This document shows positions 14,669 through 24,521 of a stretch of 41,525 nucleotides of DNA, piece after piece. The stretch spans positions 1-41,525 of the IMG/VR virus record IMGVR_UViG_3300042923_000582; one strand, 5' to 3'. Position 1 is the stretch's first letter, and every line of letters begins with the position of its first letter. The notes beneath the pieces are model-generated. The model had not been told where the DNA came from. It saw nothing but the letters and a program-made list of their open reading frames with translations, and searched no databases. The position numbers were made by a program, and so were the translations under genes. The DNA comes from a virus.

Positions 14669-16492
14669 ATGTATAAACCTATGCCAATACCACAAATGCA
14701 AGATATCCCTCCTGATGAATGGAGAATACCACAAATAGACGGTGGTGTATGCTATGAGGATTTAGAGTTTAAGTTACTTGATAATCAATCTCCTTACATG
14801 AAAAATATGTGGTACAAAGAAAAGGTACTAACTAAAAAACCCGGTCAAGAATACATGCCAGGTACTTCGTTATCAGCAACATTAATCATACAATCAATCA
14901 ACTATGACGGCGATATAATCTTTCATAGTGGAACTAAGCTATATAAGAAGGTCATAGCAACAGGACTAGAAACAGAATTATTGAGCGGACTGCCTACAAC
15001 AAAGGGCAGTTTTGTTATTTTCAACGATATTTTATACTATATCAACGGACTATGGACCAAATATGACGGAACAACTGCAAGTGTAGTAATCCCATATAAC
15101 CCAATAGTGGTAATCAATCGTACTCCAACTGGCGGTGGTGATGTAAATGAAAACTACAACCGATACGGCGCAGGATTTATTACATGGTTTAATGGAGATA
15201 ACACAGCAGTAAATTATACATTACCTCAATCAATGTTAGATGCAACAATCGTAATAATTACAGTAGGCGGAGTTAATAAGATTGAAGGTGTTGACTTTAC
15301 AGTAAATCGTACAACTGGGATAGTAACATTCTCTGCAGCTCCGACAACAGGACAAAACAATGTAATTATAACAGCATTTAAAACTGATGCAGCTGAGATT
15401 AATAAAATCAAGAATTGCAAGTTTGCAACAACCTTTGGTGGGGATAACAACACAAGAGTATTCCTCGGAGGAAATGGAACGAGCGAATATTATTGGAGTG
15501 GTTTACAAGACCCTTCATACTTCCCTGATGATAACTATAATCTGACAATCAGCGGTGAGCCTATATCTCAATTCGGCAAGCAATACGGCATATTGGCAGT
15601 GTTTACTGAAAGGTCAATGGATAGGATAGAATATTTGCTCGATATAGATGGAGTGTATTTCCCTGCTAAACAAATAACCTCTGCAATTGGTTGCGACATG
15701 CCTTGGACAATTCAAGTAATAGACAATAGGCTTGTATGGGGTAATACTTATGGCGGAGTTTATACCCTTGTTTCTACGAATATCCTTGATGAAAGAAACG
15801 TGCAGCCGATAAGTAGAAATATAAACGGAACAACAGCAAGACCGGGTTTAATGCAGGAAACTAACCGACAAAATGCGGTAAGCGTAGACCATGACGGAAG
15901 ATACTGGCTATGTCTTAATGGAAAAGCTTTTGTGTGGGATTATACATTATCTCCTTATGTTTATAGTGGAAACCCTAGAGAAGATGCAAGACGATTAAGC
16001 TGGTTTTACTTTGACAATATCAATGCAAGTACATTTGTGTATGACGATATCAATTTATACTATGGTGAAACAGGTAAATTTGTTAAGTTTACAACTGATT
16101 ATAAAGATTTTACGGATCCAATTGATGGTATATGGAGAAGCGCAGTAAAAGACTTTGACATAATTGATTACTTAAAAGATATAATAGAAGTCCACTTTAC
16201 AACAACCGCCAATATAGGAGCTGAAATAACAATAACTCACTACAGCGAAAACGGACAAATAGCATCTTCATTTACAGTGCCTAAATCTAAGGTTAAAACC
16301 TTTAGTTGGGCATTTTTTGATTGGGCGAATTTCACATTTGCATCATTGAAATATGCTACTTCTATCCGTAACAAAACAAAGATAAGGAACGTGCTTTATT
16401 ATCAGATAGAGTTTAGAAACAACAATCTCAATGAAAACCTTTCAATCACTGACTTGTTAGTAAAATACAAGCGTGGCAAAAAAGTTAAGTAA
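14669..16492 (+). CDS. tail nozzle / DNA stabilisation protein (P22 gp10-like)
   Basis: This 607-residue, largely beta-stranded protein has repeated Trp/Tyr/Gly blades (for example LYYINGLWTKYDG, RVFLGGNGTSEYYWSG, RLVWGNTYGGVYTL, RYWLCLNGKAFVWDY) that look like a beta-propeller. The nozzle proteins of P22-like and T7-like phages (gp10, gp12) have this size and fold. It closes the portal channel after packaging and forms the tail tube with the adaptor. Its presence, with no tape-measure gene, is the main reason to call the phage a podovirus. Confidence 0.72.
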   Translation: MYKPMPIPQMQDIPPDEWRIPQIDGGVCYEDLEFKLLDNQSPYMKNMWYKEKVLTKKPGQEYMPGTSLSATLIIQSINYDGDIIFHSGTKLYKKVIATGLETELLSGLPTTKGSFVIFNDILYYINGLWTKYDGTTASVVIPYNPIVVINRTPTGGGDVNENYNRYGAGFITWFNGDNTAVNYTLPQSMLDATIVIITVGGVNKIEGVDFTVNRTTGIVTFSAAPTTGQNNVIITAFKTDAAEINKIKNCKFATTFGGDNNTRVFLGGNGTSEYYWSGLQDPSYFPDDNYNLTISGEPISQFGKQYGILAVFTERSMDRIEYLLDIDGVYFPAKQITSAIGCDMPWTIQVIDNRLVWGNTYGGVYTLVSTNILDERNVQPISRNINGTTARPGLMQETNRQNAVSVDHDGRYWLCLNGKAFVWDYTLSPYVYSGNPREDARRLSWFYFDNINASTFVYDDINLYYGETGKFVKFTTDYKDFTDPIDGIWRSAVKDFDIIDYLKDIIEVHFTTTANIGAEITITHYSENGQIASSFTVPKSKVKTFSWAFFDWANFTFASLKYATSIRNKTKIRNVLYYQIEFRNNNLNENLSITDLLVKYKRGKKVK

Positions 16493-16503
16493 GGGGTGAT
16501 TAT

Positions 16504-17184
16504 ATGAATTTAACCCCTAGAAGAATGATTGAACTAGATAAGATAATTAAGGCTTCTATGCGCGGAGAACTTTCAGTCGAAAAACCAATAACAACAAAGC
16601 AATGGTATGTATTGATAAGGTATTCAGAAGACGGATCCACCTTCAATAATACAACAAGTTTTGATTGGTCAAAGTTCACATGGGATTCGTTCACTTTTGC
16701 AGGATTCAGCAATACACCAGGAAAGTATATGGGTGTTTTAGTAACTGATACCCCTAGCCAAGGTGATATTTTTAGTAATTACACATGGAAACAAATCGAA
16801 GGAGAGCAAGGCATTCAAGGACTTAAAGGCGAAACCGGAAGCCAAGGTTTAAAAGGTGATGTTGGAAGTCAAGGAATACAAGGTATTCAAGGGCCAAAGG
16901 GTGATGTTGGAAGTCAAGGGATACAAGGAGTAAAAGGCGACACTGGTTCACAGGGCATACAAGGAATGCCTGGGACAACAGATTACGCGCAATTAATAAA
17001 CAAGCCAACTATACCCGTGCAAATGGTTTTGAGTGGTTCTGCATTACCAACAGCAAATGCGACATACAGAGGGAAAATATTCACCGTATTAGGCGGTACA
17101 GACATAGCTGACAAGCATTATATTTGCGGTAAAAACGCAGATAACACATATTCGTGGAAACCAATTACAGGCTTTAGTTGGTAA
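16504..17184 (+). CDS. collagen-like tail fibre protein
   Basis: This is a 226-residue protein. About residues 100-158 are Gly-X-Y triplets (GEQGIQGLKGETGSQG and so on), about 19 triplets, rich in GIQG, GSQG and GDVG, which trimerise as a collagen-like shaft. The N-terminal 95 residues are beta-rich and probably attach to the nozzle; the last 65 form a small C-terminal head. The underlying DNA is a degenerate 9-base-periodic repeat and may vary in copy number between relatives. Confidence 0.8.
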   Translation: MNLTPRRMIELDKIIKASMRGELSVEKPITTKQWYVLIRYSEDGSTFNNTTSFDWSKFTWDSFTFAGFSNTPGKYMGVLVTDTPSQGDIFSNYTWKQIEGEQGIQGLKGETGSQGLKGDVGSQGIQGIQGPKGDVGSQGIQGVKGDTGSQGIQGMPGTTDYAQLINKPTIPVQMVLSGSALPTANATYRGKIFTVLGGTDIADKHYICGKNADNTYSWKPITGFSW

Positions 17185-17199
17185 GAAAGGAGAAATAAA

Positions 17200-18921
17200 A
17201 TGGATTTTGCATATTCAAAGGATTTAACTAATCCAGTAGACTACCCAACTGTTCCTGCTGGCGAACCGGCAGCGAGACAACAATTTATGGATTTATTTAA
17301 TGAAATAAAAGATGCACATAATGCACATGCTGCCGAAATACTGCATATGAGAAGATACCCACTTATACTACCGGAGATAGACGATACAGCTAGAATGCAA
17401 AGAGCCTTAGTAGCTTCACAAAATAAAATACTTATGCTTGAAGAAGATGAAAACTATAATATAAGTCAAACCTTGCTTTTGCCTACAGGGTGTAGAATAT
17501 TTGGACAATACGCAACTATTACCAACAATATAACTACTCAAGACATGGTGTTTCATATCAAATACTCAAACTGTGCTATATGTGGTATTAATATTGTAAA
17601 CACTGTAAATAACATAGGAATAACCCTTGCTGAATCTTCTTACAATGGCTCTGCAATAGTAGTAGGATATGACACAAACGTAGATACAATTTACAATACT
17701 GTTATTGATGGCGTAACTGTCACAAATGGGATCGAAAACGTATCAGGCATTATATTAATGGGGAAAGTTGAAAATGCCGAGGTTAGAAATTGTGTAGTTG
17801 ATGGAGATTTTCTCACATCTTTTCACGTTGAGTGGAATGGTGTTTCTGTTATTAGTCCAAAAAATGTTACGTTTACAAAATGTATAGCTCAAAATAATAC
17901 CCATACTGACAGCTATGCTTACTATATCTCGGGAGCAGTTGGTGTCAATTTAAAACAATGCATAGCTAAAAATGTTGTTAGCGGAGTAATGCTCTATTGC
18001 GGTGATAACGGAGCAGAAACGGGCACAGAAATTGTATATACTTTAGACAATAGTTCTATACTTAATTTCACAGGCTATGGAGTTTCTATCAAAGGAACGA
18101 ATATAGCACAAACAATTGCCCGTTATACAGGTGTAAAAATTGATAATTGCAATATTAAGGGCTTAAGCAATGGTGCAGCAGCAGTAACAGAAGGAATACG
18201 CATTTTCATAAATGATGGTGGTATATCTATTACAAATAATAAAATTGAAACAGTGAATAAAGGTATTAGATGTGACCCAAGTTCGGGGATAGATATAAGT
18301 CATAATGAATTTGACGATATTTACGAGCAAGCTATTAAAGCAACTTCCTTTAAACGTGGTTGGATAAAAGACAATATATTTAAAGATGTGTCAATCGTTG
18401 GTAATACAACAGCCGATCACGTTAATATATACTTAACTTATAATTCTGACGATAATGAAATATGTGGCAATAAATTTGGCTATGCAGGGCAAACGATTAG
18501 ACCATTTGCTCACATTTATTTATTTAGAGATGCAAATGCCAATAATCTATCACAAAATAACAATATCCACGATAACAGTTTCTACAAGGCAGAAATTGGT
18601 TTTAGCATCATTAATGGAACATCGGCAGATAATCTAGTATTAAAAACCTATATTCACAGTAACAAACCGATATCAGGAGATGCTATTTCAACGGGCGCAT
18701 ACGTTTATACAACGCAAGGAACTTCGCTCGTAATTTATGGTGGTGCTATGCCTACAAGTGGCACGTGGACAGCTAAAGATTATGTAGTTAATATGTTCTC
18801 TACTATAGCAGGAACAGCAGGAAGTAAATACACTTTAGATGGATGGAAAAGAATTACTACAGGTAGCAACAATGTGCTGAATGTGGATTGGGTAGAAGAT
18901 AGGGCATTAACAGGTGCATAA
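17200..18921 (+). CDS. beta-helix tail spike or receptor-binding protein
   Basis: This is a 573-residue protein. The N-terminal 60 residues form a short helical connector; about residues 75-500 are repeating short strands with Asn ladders and recurring N-x-I and G-x-x-I patterns, a right-handed parallel beta-helix of the pectate-lyase class. The last 60 residues are a Thr/Gly-rich tip. Such spikes bind and often cleave surface polysaccharide. I cannot point to catalytic acids with confidence, so enzymatic activity is open. The neuD-like cargo gene may alter the same kind of surface sugar. Confidence 0.75.
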   Translation: MDFAYSKDLTNPVDYPTVPAGEPAARQQFMDLFNEIKDAHNAHAAEILHMRRYPLILPEIDDTARMQRALVASQNKILMLEEDENYNISQTLLLPTGCRIFGQYATITNNITTQDMVFHIKYSNCAICGINIVNTVNNIGITLAESSYNGSAIVVGYDTNVDTIYNTVIDGVTVTNGIENVSGIILMGKVENAEVRNCVVDGDFLTSFHVEWNGVSVISPKNVTFTKCIAQNNTHTDSYAYYISGAVGVNLKQCIAKNVVSGVMLYCGDNGAETGTEIVYTLDNSSILNFTGYGVSIKGTNIAQTIARYTGVKIDNCNIKGLSNGAAAVTEGIRIFINDGGISITNNKIETVNKGIRCDPSSGIDISHNEFDDIYEQAIKATSFKRGWIKDNIFKDVSIVGNTTADHVNIYLTYNSDDNEICGNKFGYAGQTIRPFAHIYLFRDANANNLSQNNNIHDNSFYKAEIGFSIINGTSADNLVLKTYIHSNKPISGDAISTGAYVYTTQGTSLVIYGGAMPTSGTWTAKDYVVNMFSTIAGTAGSKYTLDGWKRITTGSNNVLNVDWVEDRALTGA

Positions 18922-18937
18922 TCAGATTACACAACAT

Positions 18938-18960
18938 AAGAGAGGATTTCCTCTCTTTTA
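18938..18960 (+). terminator. terminator after the tail spike gene
   Basis: AAGAGAGGA (18938-18946) pairs perfectly with TCCTCTCTT (18949-18957), followed by a T-rich tail. Confidence 0.75.
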
Positions 18961-18985
18961 ATTTACTCTAAAAAGGAGTGATAAT

Positions 18986-20293
18986 ATGGCAAAAAGGCAA
19001 GATGCAGATGCATATAGCAGAGAAGAGGAATTGTTGGCAGGGGCAGCATCGAAACCATTTTCAGCAGGTAGCCAAAGTGGAGTATTTTACGATTATAACA
19101 ACCCATTAGTAAAACAACTTCAAGAAATGCAAAGCCAAGGCAAGAGTTACAATGAGTTACAATCATATTTTAAAGCTAACTCTAAACCACAAGCAACTCA
19201 AATATTTAATAATATGAATGAAGCATACAGCGCGAATGGTTATGACCCCACAAAAGTGGTCAACTCGCCAACTTCGACGCCTGCTTCAAATAATTTAAGG
19301 TCGGCAATATCAAATAATCAACAAACTAATGGCACTACAGCACAACCCACATCAACTAATCCGAGAATAGCAGCATTAAAAGCTCAACTACAACAACGAA
19401 TTGCACAAAGACAACAACAGTCACAGCCTTTGCGTAATCAATCCGAAGTAACAAAGGCACAAGATTTGCGAGCTGTACTTGAACGTAATGCAAATATGGG
19501 TTACAGCAATCCTATTGGTCGTTCAAATGCACTCCAAAGCCAAATAGCAGGAGAAAACAGACTAAATGACATTAACCTAGCTGAGCAAAATGACATAAGC
19601 AATATCGAAACAGAGGGAATTATTCAAGAAAGCCAAATAGAAGCAGAAGCATTAAGGCAAGCAATTGCAGATCAACAGAGAAAAGATGATATTGCAAGAG
19701 AAGATGCTAAATATAACACAGATTTAGCTTTAAGATTAGAAGATAGAAATTATAACAGGAATCAAAATGCTAACGAAACTGAGTACAACAGAACACAAGA
19801 CGCACTACAACAAACTCAGAACGATAAAATGTTTGAGCAAACACAATTACAACAGCAAGCAAAATTAATCGCACAAGCTAATTTCAACAATATTCAAGGC
19901 TATATAAACACGCTAGCACCTAATGACCCGATAATTCCATACTTGCAAGCAGAAAGGCAACAAAAAGTATTAGACGCAGAAGCTAAATTCCAACAACAGG
20001 GTATAATTACTCCTGACTTGGCACCCATACTCAATAAACCAGTAGGAACTATGACACCTCAATATGAACAAAATCAAAAAATACTACAAGCAAAAGCAAC
20101 AGATGCACAAATTAAGGCTGAAACAGACTTGGCTTGGGATAAATGGACTAAAAATGCACCATTAACAGCTAGAGAATATCAATTAATCAATGTTGATCCT
20201 GGAGTTAAATATGTACCACCAAAGAATACAACCCCTGTTCAAAAATCTTCAAGCGGTAGCAGTGATCCATACACTTTAGATTGGAAAAAGTAA
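18986..20293 (+). CDS. internal virion / DNA ejection-type protein
   Basis: This is a 435-residue protein very rich in Gln, Asn and Ala. The N-terminal 150 residues look disordered (TSTNPRIAALKAQLQQRIAQ and similar). About residues 150-300 are charged helices, probably coiled coil. No membrane segment is seen. Its place after the tail genes and before the giant protein matches the ejection proteins of short-tailed phages, which leave the virion ahead of the DNA and build a conduit across the envelope. The call is by composition and position. Confidence 0.55.
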   Translation: MAKRQDADAYSREEELLAGAASKPFSAGSQSGVFYDYNNPLVKQLQEMQSQGKSYNELQSYFKANSKPQATQIFNNMNEAYSANGYDPTKVVNSPTSTPASNNLRSAISNNQQTNGTTAQPTSTNPRIAALKAQLQQRIAQRQQQSQPLRNQSEVTKAQDLRAVLERNANMGYSNPIGRSNALQSQIAGENRLNDINLAEQNDISNIETEGIIQESQIEAEALRQAIADQQRKDDIAREDAKYNTDLALRLEDRNYNRNQNANETEYNRTQDALQQTQNDKMFEQTQLQQQAKLIAQANFNNIQGYINTLAPNDPIIPYLQAERQQKVLDAEAKFQQQGIITPDLAPILNKPVGTMTPQYEQNQKILQAKATDAQIKAETDLAWDKWTKNAPLTAREYQLINVDPGVKYVPPKNTTPVQKSSSGSSDPYTLDWKK

Positions 20294-20306
20294 GGAGGGT
20301 TTTATA

Positions 20307-23300
20307 ATGCCAACAACAGAACAAGCAAAAATGGCTTGGAATCATGGTAGAAAAAGCGAAAAACATTATAATGCCCTTACTACAGAGCAAAAATCTGCAT
20401 TTTGGTATTATGGCAGAGATAACGGATTAGTCGACAAAAACAATCTAGGGGACTTCCAAAAGTCTGAGTACGATAGATATGTATTTAAAAAAGAATTACA
20501 GTATGCTCCGAACGTCTATAAAAATAAAGACTATGGCACAACAGAGCTAAAAGCTAATAAAGATAACCTATCAAGAGATTTAAAGGCTGATAAATACGCA
20601 GGATATACTGGACCAACTGTACCACTAGATAAAAAATACACATTCCCCGATAACAAACTTACTCCTACACAAAATAGGCTTGAAACTGCTAAGATAGTCT
20701 CGAAGTTAACTCCTGCACAAAAGGAAGTGTATGCAGATTCACAGCCAGAGCCTTTATCTATACCAAAGCAATCTACTAAAACATTAGTTGTAGGCAAAGG
20801 GAAAAAGGTTACAGTAACACCGCAGGCTAAAATTGCTCCCAAAGACCTAGTAAAACCCGAAAACGGATTACTAAAAGCAGTAGGAACAGGCGCAATGGCT
20901 GTAGCCGATGGATTTAACAATGTACTGCAAACCATACCTACAATTGCAACTCGTGGCGGTCAAGGTGTAGATATAGCAAAAGCTAACGGACAAAATCAAT
21001 TACTTGGCGCAATTAAAGGAATAGGCACAGGCATAAAGGATTCGGTGACAGGCAATGTAGTTACAAATACAGAATCAATTGAGCAAATAGCACCTAAAAC
21101 CACAGCAGAATTAAAAGCTAAATATCCTAAAGCCTATAATGTAGCATCTACACTTGCTGAATTTGTAGGAGTTGATGATGTTATAGGGTTAGGTATTATA
21201 TCAGACATAGCAAAGGTTAGAAAGTTAAATGATTTACCGACTAGTACAAAGGCATTGAATGAATTGTTTAGCAAGATTAAGACTAATGCACCTTTGACAG
21301 TGGCAGAACAAGCGATAGTAAAAGAAAATCCTGATCTAATTAGCATAATAAGAAAAGATTTAGGAATAGAAAGTGGCATAGATAGTTTAAAGACTTCAAG
21401 AGTGGTTGACGATGCAGTTCCACAACCAATTATAAAACCACAATCAAATGTATTAGAAATGCCTAAGGTTGAAGTAAAACCTCTGGCAAACACTAATGTA
21501 TTGCCATCGCAACAAAACGTGCTTAAAAAGGCCGTAGGTGATTCGGTGACTAGTGGCGGTGATGAAGTTGCTGCAACTGTAATGAAAGAAGTACCAAAGA
21601 CTAAGCCACGAAGGGTATCTAACAATGTTTATGAACTTCAAAGAACTATTACAGAATTAGAAACTACAGGACAGACAGCAAATCCATTATATCAAGAAGC
21701 TAGAACACAACTTGACGAAGTATCTAAGCTATACGATAACACTTTGAAAAATGCCAACTTTTTAACCGATGTAGAAAAGAAAGCGTTAAATGTAGAGGAC
21801 TTCACTTATGACATTAAATCTGAACTTGAAAGCCTTGCAAATGCACGCAGGAGAATATCAACTAATCTCAATGGCGAAATCCAAAACCTTTACACCAAGC
21901 AAGCTTATACTGGAGAAGATTTTGACACAGCTATGGAAATACTGAAAGATAAATTTTTAAATGAAGCAAGACAAACAGGAAATTATTCACAAGTTAGAGA
22001 TTGGCTACAAAATATTCGCAAATTCTCTACAGAAGCAGGCCGGGCAGTGCAAGCGCACGCAAAGTATAGTAAAACTCCCGAAGGCATGGCAACGGCAGCA
22101 CAAAGAATGGTTGACAAGGCAAATGATGCCTTAAGAAAACAAAACCCTAAGTTGTATGAGCTTAAAAAAGCCAAAGGCGAACTGCAAGAACTTGCTGACA
22201 ATGATATTAAAGACATTATCACAGGCATGGAGAAATATGAGCAGTTACCCGATGGATGGGATAAACAAGCAGAACTTGCAAAAGTACAAAAGCTTATAGC
22301 TGACAAATTGCCTCCTACTATGATTGACAAATATAAAGGCATACAAAGAATAGCTTTTTTATTGAATCCTAAAACACTGTTTACAAGAAATGGATTAGGA
22401 AACCTAGTATTGCAATCAGCAGAAACTATAAAAGATATACCTGGAACTTTGGTTGATAGTCTAACAAGTTTAAAAACAAAGCAAAGAACAACCAACCTCC
22501 CAAACTTAGGCAGACTCGAAGAAGGCGCAAAAGGATTTAAGCAAGGTTTTTCTGATGCAGTAAAAGATATGAGGGCCAATGTAAATACTTCGCCAACACA
22601 AGGCCAAGCAGAAATACAAAAGGCTAGAGTGTTCAAAAATAATGTGTTGAATAAACTTGATGAAACAGTATCGAAAGCTTTACAGTTGGGTGATAGGCCA
22701 TTCTATCAATCAGCTTATAATGATAGAATTATGCAACTAAAGCAAATTAACAAAACCGATGTTGTAACCGATACTATGAAGCTTGATGCAGAGGAATTTG
22801 CACTAGAAAGAACCTTCCAAAATGACACTGAAATATCGAAGGTATTCAGCAAAATTAAAAAGGCCTCTGATAATCCAATATATCAAGTGTTCATAAATAC
22901 AGTATTGCCATTCACAAAAACTCCTGCAAACATACTAAATAAGTTAGTTGAATACACTCCGGCCGGATTTGTAAAATCAATGGTAGAATTGGGAACATCG
23001 GCTAAAACAGGTAGAGTATTTAATCAAAAGTATTTTGTAGATAACATAGGTAGAAGCTTGACAGGCACAGGGTTATTAGCATTAGGTTATGCAGGTGCAA
23101 AGAATGGCTTCATAACAGGCAAAGCAGACAAAGATAAGGAAGTTGCTTCAATTGAGAGATTAATGGGTATTCAGCCTTATGCTTTTGTTACTAAAGACGG
23201 CTCATATACATTCGATTGGGCGCAGCCTGTTAGCGCATTGTTAGCAATAGGAGCAGATGCTTACTATGCCGGAAAAACAAAAGATACCTTTGCAGAACAA

Positions 23301-23987
23301 TTACAAGCAGGAGCAGAAGCAGCTGGGAATACTTTCTTTAATATGAGTATGTTGCAAGGCATGACAAGACTGTTTAACCAATACAATCCGGCAGCAGGAG
23401 TAATCGACAGTTTGACGGGCGGTGTTACTGGGTTAGGTGCGCCAACTATATTAAACCAGACAACGAAAGTATTAGATCCATTTGTTAGAGAAACACAAGG
23501 TAGCAAGTTTAAACAAACACAGGCTAAGATACCGGGATTAAGTCAAAACCTTCCTGCTAAATTAGATTTATTCGGTAGACCTATAGAGCAATTCCAAGGT
23601 CGCGGAATAGCCAACAAAGCACTAGAAAGCTATTTAAGCCCGGGATATTATGCATCAACTAAGAACTCAACCCCTGAGTTAAAAGAAGCTTACAGAGTGT
23701 ATAAATCCACAGGAGAAAAGAATATTTTCCCAAGACTTGCACCGAAAGAAATAACCGATAAAGGACAGCCAATTAGATTAACTATTGAAGAGCAACAATC
23801 ATTCCAAAAGGAAATGGGAGATAAAAACTTAAGAGAACTTAAAGCATTAATTAACAGTGGCCCTTATAGACTTACAAGTGACGAAAACAAAGCAGAAATG
23901 TTAAGAAAATTGATTGATGCTAATTACAATGAAACTCGAAAGAGATTTTTAAACAAAATTAAGTCTAGATTAAAGACTTTTAAATAA
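20307..23987 (+). CDS. giant internal virion protein with LPD38-like region
   Basis: This protein has 1226 residues and is the largest in the genome. The N-terminal part (1-150) is short-motif rich and basic. About 380-620 is helical and charged, and 620-900 contains long helices. About 850-1010 has the run VFINTVLPFTKTPANIL, GLLALGYAGA, then IQPYAFVTKDGSYTFDWAQP, which resembles the LPD38 segment of large polyvalent phage proteins. Hydrophobic stretches there could insert in the host membrane. It is probably an ejection protein working with the preceding gene. No lytic transglycosylase or protease motif is evident to me. Confidence 0.6.
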   Translation: MPTTEQAKMAWNHGRKSEKHYNALTTEQKSAFWYYGRDNGLVDKNNLGDFQKSEYDRYVFKKELQYAPNVYKNKDYGTTELKANKDNLSRDLKADKYAGYTGPTVPLDKKYTFPDNKLTPTQNRLETAKIVSKLTPAQKEVYADSQPEPLSIPKQSTKTLVVGKGKKVTVTPQAKIAPKDLVKPENGLLKAVGTGAMAVADGFNNVLQTIPTIATRGGQGVDIAKANGQNQLLGAIKGIGTGIKDSVTGNVVTNTESIEQIAPKTTAELKAKYPKAYNVASTLAEFVGVDDVIGLGIISDIAKVRKLNDLPTSTKALNELFSKIKTNAPLTVAEQAIVKENPDLISIIRKDLGIESGIDSLKTSRVVDDAVPQPIIKPQSNVLEMPKVEVKPLANTNVLPSQQNVLKKAVGDSVTSGGDEVAATVMKEVPKTKPRRVSNNVYELQRTITELETTGQTANPLYQEARTQLDEVSKLYDNTLKNANFLTDVEKKALNVEDFTYDIKSELESLANARRRISTNLNGEIQNLYTKQAYTGEDFDTAMEILKDKFLNEARQTGNYSQVRDWLQNIRKFSTEAGRAVQAHAKYSKTPEGMATAAQRMVDKANDALRKQNPKLYELKKAKGELQELADNDIKDIITGMEKYEQLPDGWDKQAELAKVQKLIADKLPPTMIDKYKGIQRIAFLLNPKTLFTRNGLGNLVLQSAETIKDIPGTLVDSLTSLKTKQRTTNLPNLGRLEEGAKGFKQGFSDAVKDMRANVNTSPTQGQAEIQKARVFKNNVLNKLDETVSKALQLGDRPFYQSAYNDRIMQLKQINKTDVVTDTMKLDAEEFALERTFQNDTEISKVFSKIKKASDNPIYQVFINTVLPFTKTPANILNKLVEYTPAGFVKSMVELGTSAKTGRVFNQKYFVDNIGRSLTGTGLLALGYAGAKNGFITGKADKDKEVASIERLMGIQPYAFVTKDGSYTFDWAQPVSALLAIGADAYYAGKTKDTFAEQLQAGAEAAGNTFFNMSMLQGMTRLFNQYNPAAGVIDSLTGGVTGLGAPTILNQTTKVLDPFVRETQGSKFKQTQAKIPGLSQNLPAKLDLFGRPIEQFQGRGIANKALESYLSPGYYASTKNSTPELKEAYRVYKSTGEKNIFPRLAPKEITDKGQPIRLTIEEQQSFQKEMGDKNLRELKALINSGPYRLTSDENKAEMLRKLIDANYNETRKRFLNKIKSRLKTFK

Positions 23988-23991
23988 AAAA

Positions 23992-24078
23992 ATGGGAGAG
24001 CTGCCACTCACGACAAACTCTCCCATAACCCCCAATTAAGGAAGTTGTATTTTATTATACACCTTCTTTTTATTTTTT
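23992..24078 (+). terminator. paired hairpins between structural and lysis genes
   Basis: ATGGGAGAG (23992-24000) pairs perfectly with CTCTCCCAT (24018-24026) but lacks a T tract. A second hairpin, GAAG-TT-GTAT with ATAC-AC-CTTC (24041-24066), is followed by TTTTTATTTTTT and looks like an intrinsic terminator. The first may be a processing or stabilising hairpin for the structural-gene mRNA. Confidence 0.7.
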
Positions 24079-24103
24079 CAACTAAAAGAACGGAGGTAAA
24101 TAA

Positions 24104-24520
24104 ATGAATAAGGCACAAGAAATAGCAACATCCATAAAATTCTCCGCAGCAGTTGTAGGAACATTGACAGCAAATTTGTTAGGAGGATGGGATATGATGC
24201 TTCAAGTATTAGTCGCAATGTCAATTATTGATTTTATCAGTGGAGTAATGGCAGGAGCTTATACTAAGAAGCTATCATCAAATGTCAGTTACAAAGGTTT
24301 AATCAAGAAAATAGGTATATATATAATGGTCGCAATGGCTTGTTATCTCGACAAAATGATGAATACTAACATGATGCTAAGAACGGCTATGATAGGCTTT
24401 TACATTGCAACAGAGGGTATTAGCATACTTGAAAATATGGGTAGAATGGATATGCCATTACCTAAATTTATTAAAGATATGTTGATACAGCTAAAGGAAA
24501 AATCAGACGGAGGAAATTAA
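24104..24520 (+). CDS. holin (toxin secretion / phage lysis family)
   Basis: This is a 138-residue membrane protein with three hydrophobic segments at about 38-52 (MLQVLVAMSIIDFISGVMAG), 68-83 (KKIGIYIMVAMACYLD) and 90-108. The IDFISGVMAGAY motif is characteristic of this holin family, and the C-terminus is charged (IQLKEKSDGGN). It should pore the membrane to release the endolysin encoded 2 bases downstream. The ATG follows CGGAGGTAAATAA. Confidence 0.88.
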   Translation: MNKAQEIATSIKFSAAVVGTLTANLLGGWDMMLQVLVAMSIIDFISGVMAGAYTKKLSSNVSYKGLIKKIGIYIMVAMACYLDKMMNTNMMLRTAMIGFYIATEGISILENMGRMDMPLPKFIKDMLIQLKEKSDGGN

Positions 24521-24521
24521 T

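Noticed and set aside
16810-16980. Collagen-like DNA periodicity considered as a CRISPR-like or minisatellite array
   Set aside because: The repeats are in frame, 9-base based and encode Gly-X-Y triplets; there are no unique spacers.
20531-23506. Long minus-strand open frames under the giant virion protein
   Set aside because: They are hydrophobic, Ser/Leu/Cys-rich shadow frames without ribosome sites, opposite a clear coding frame.
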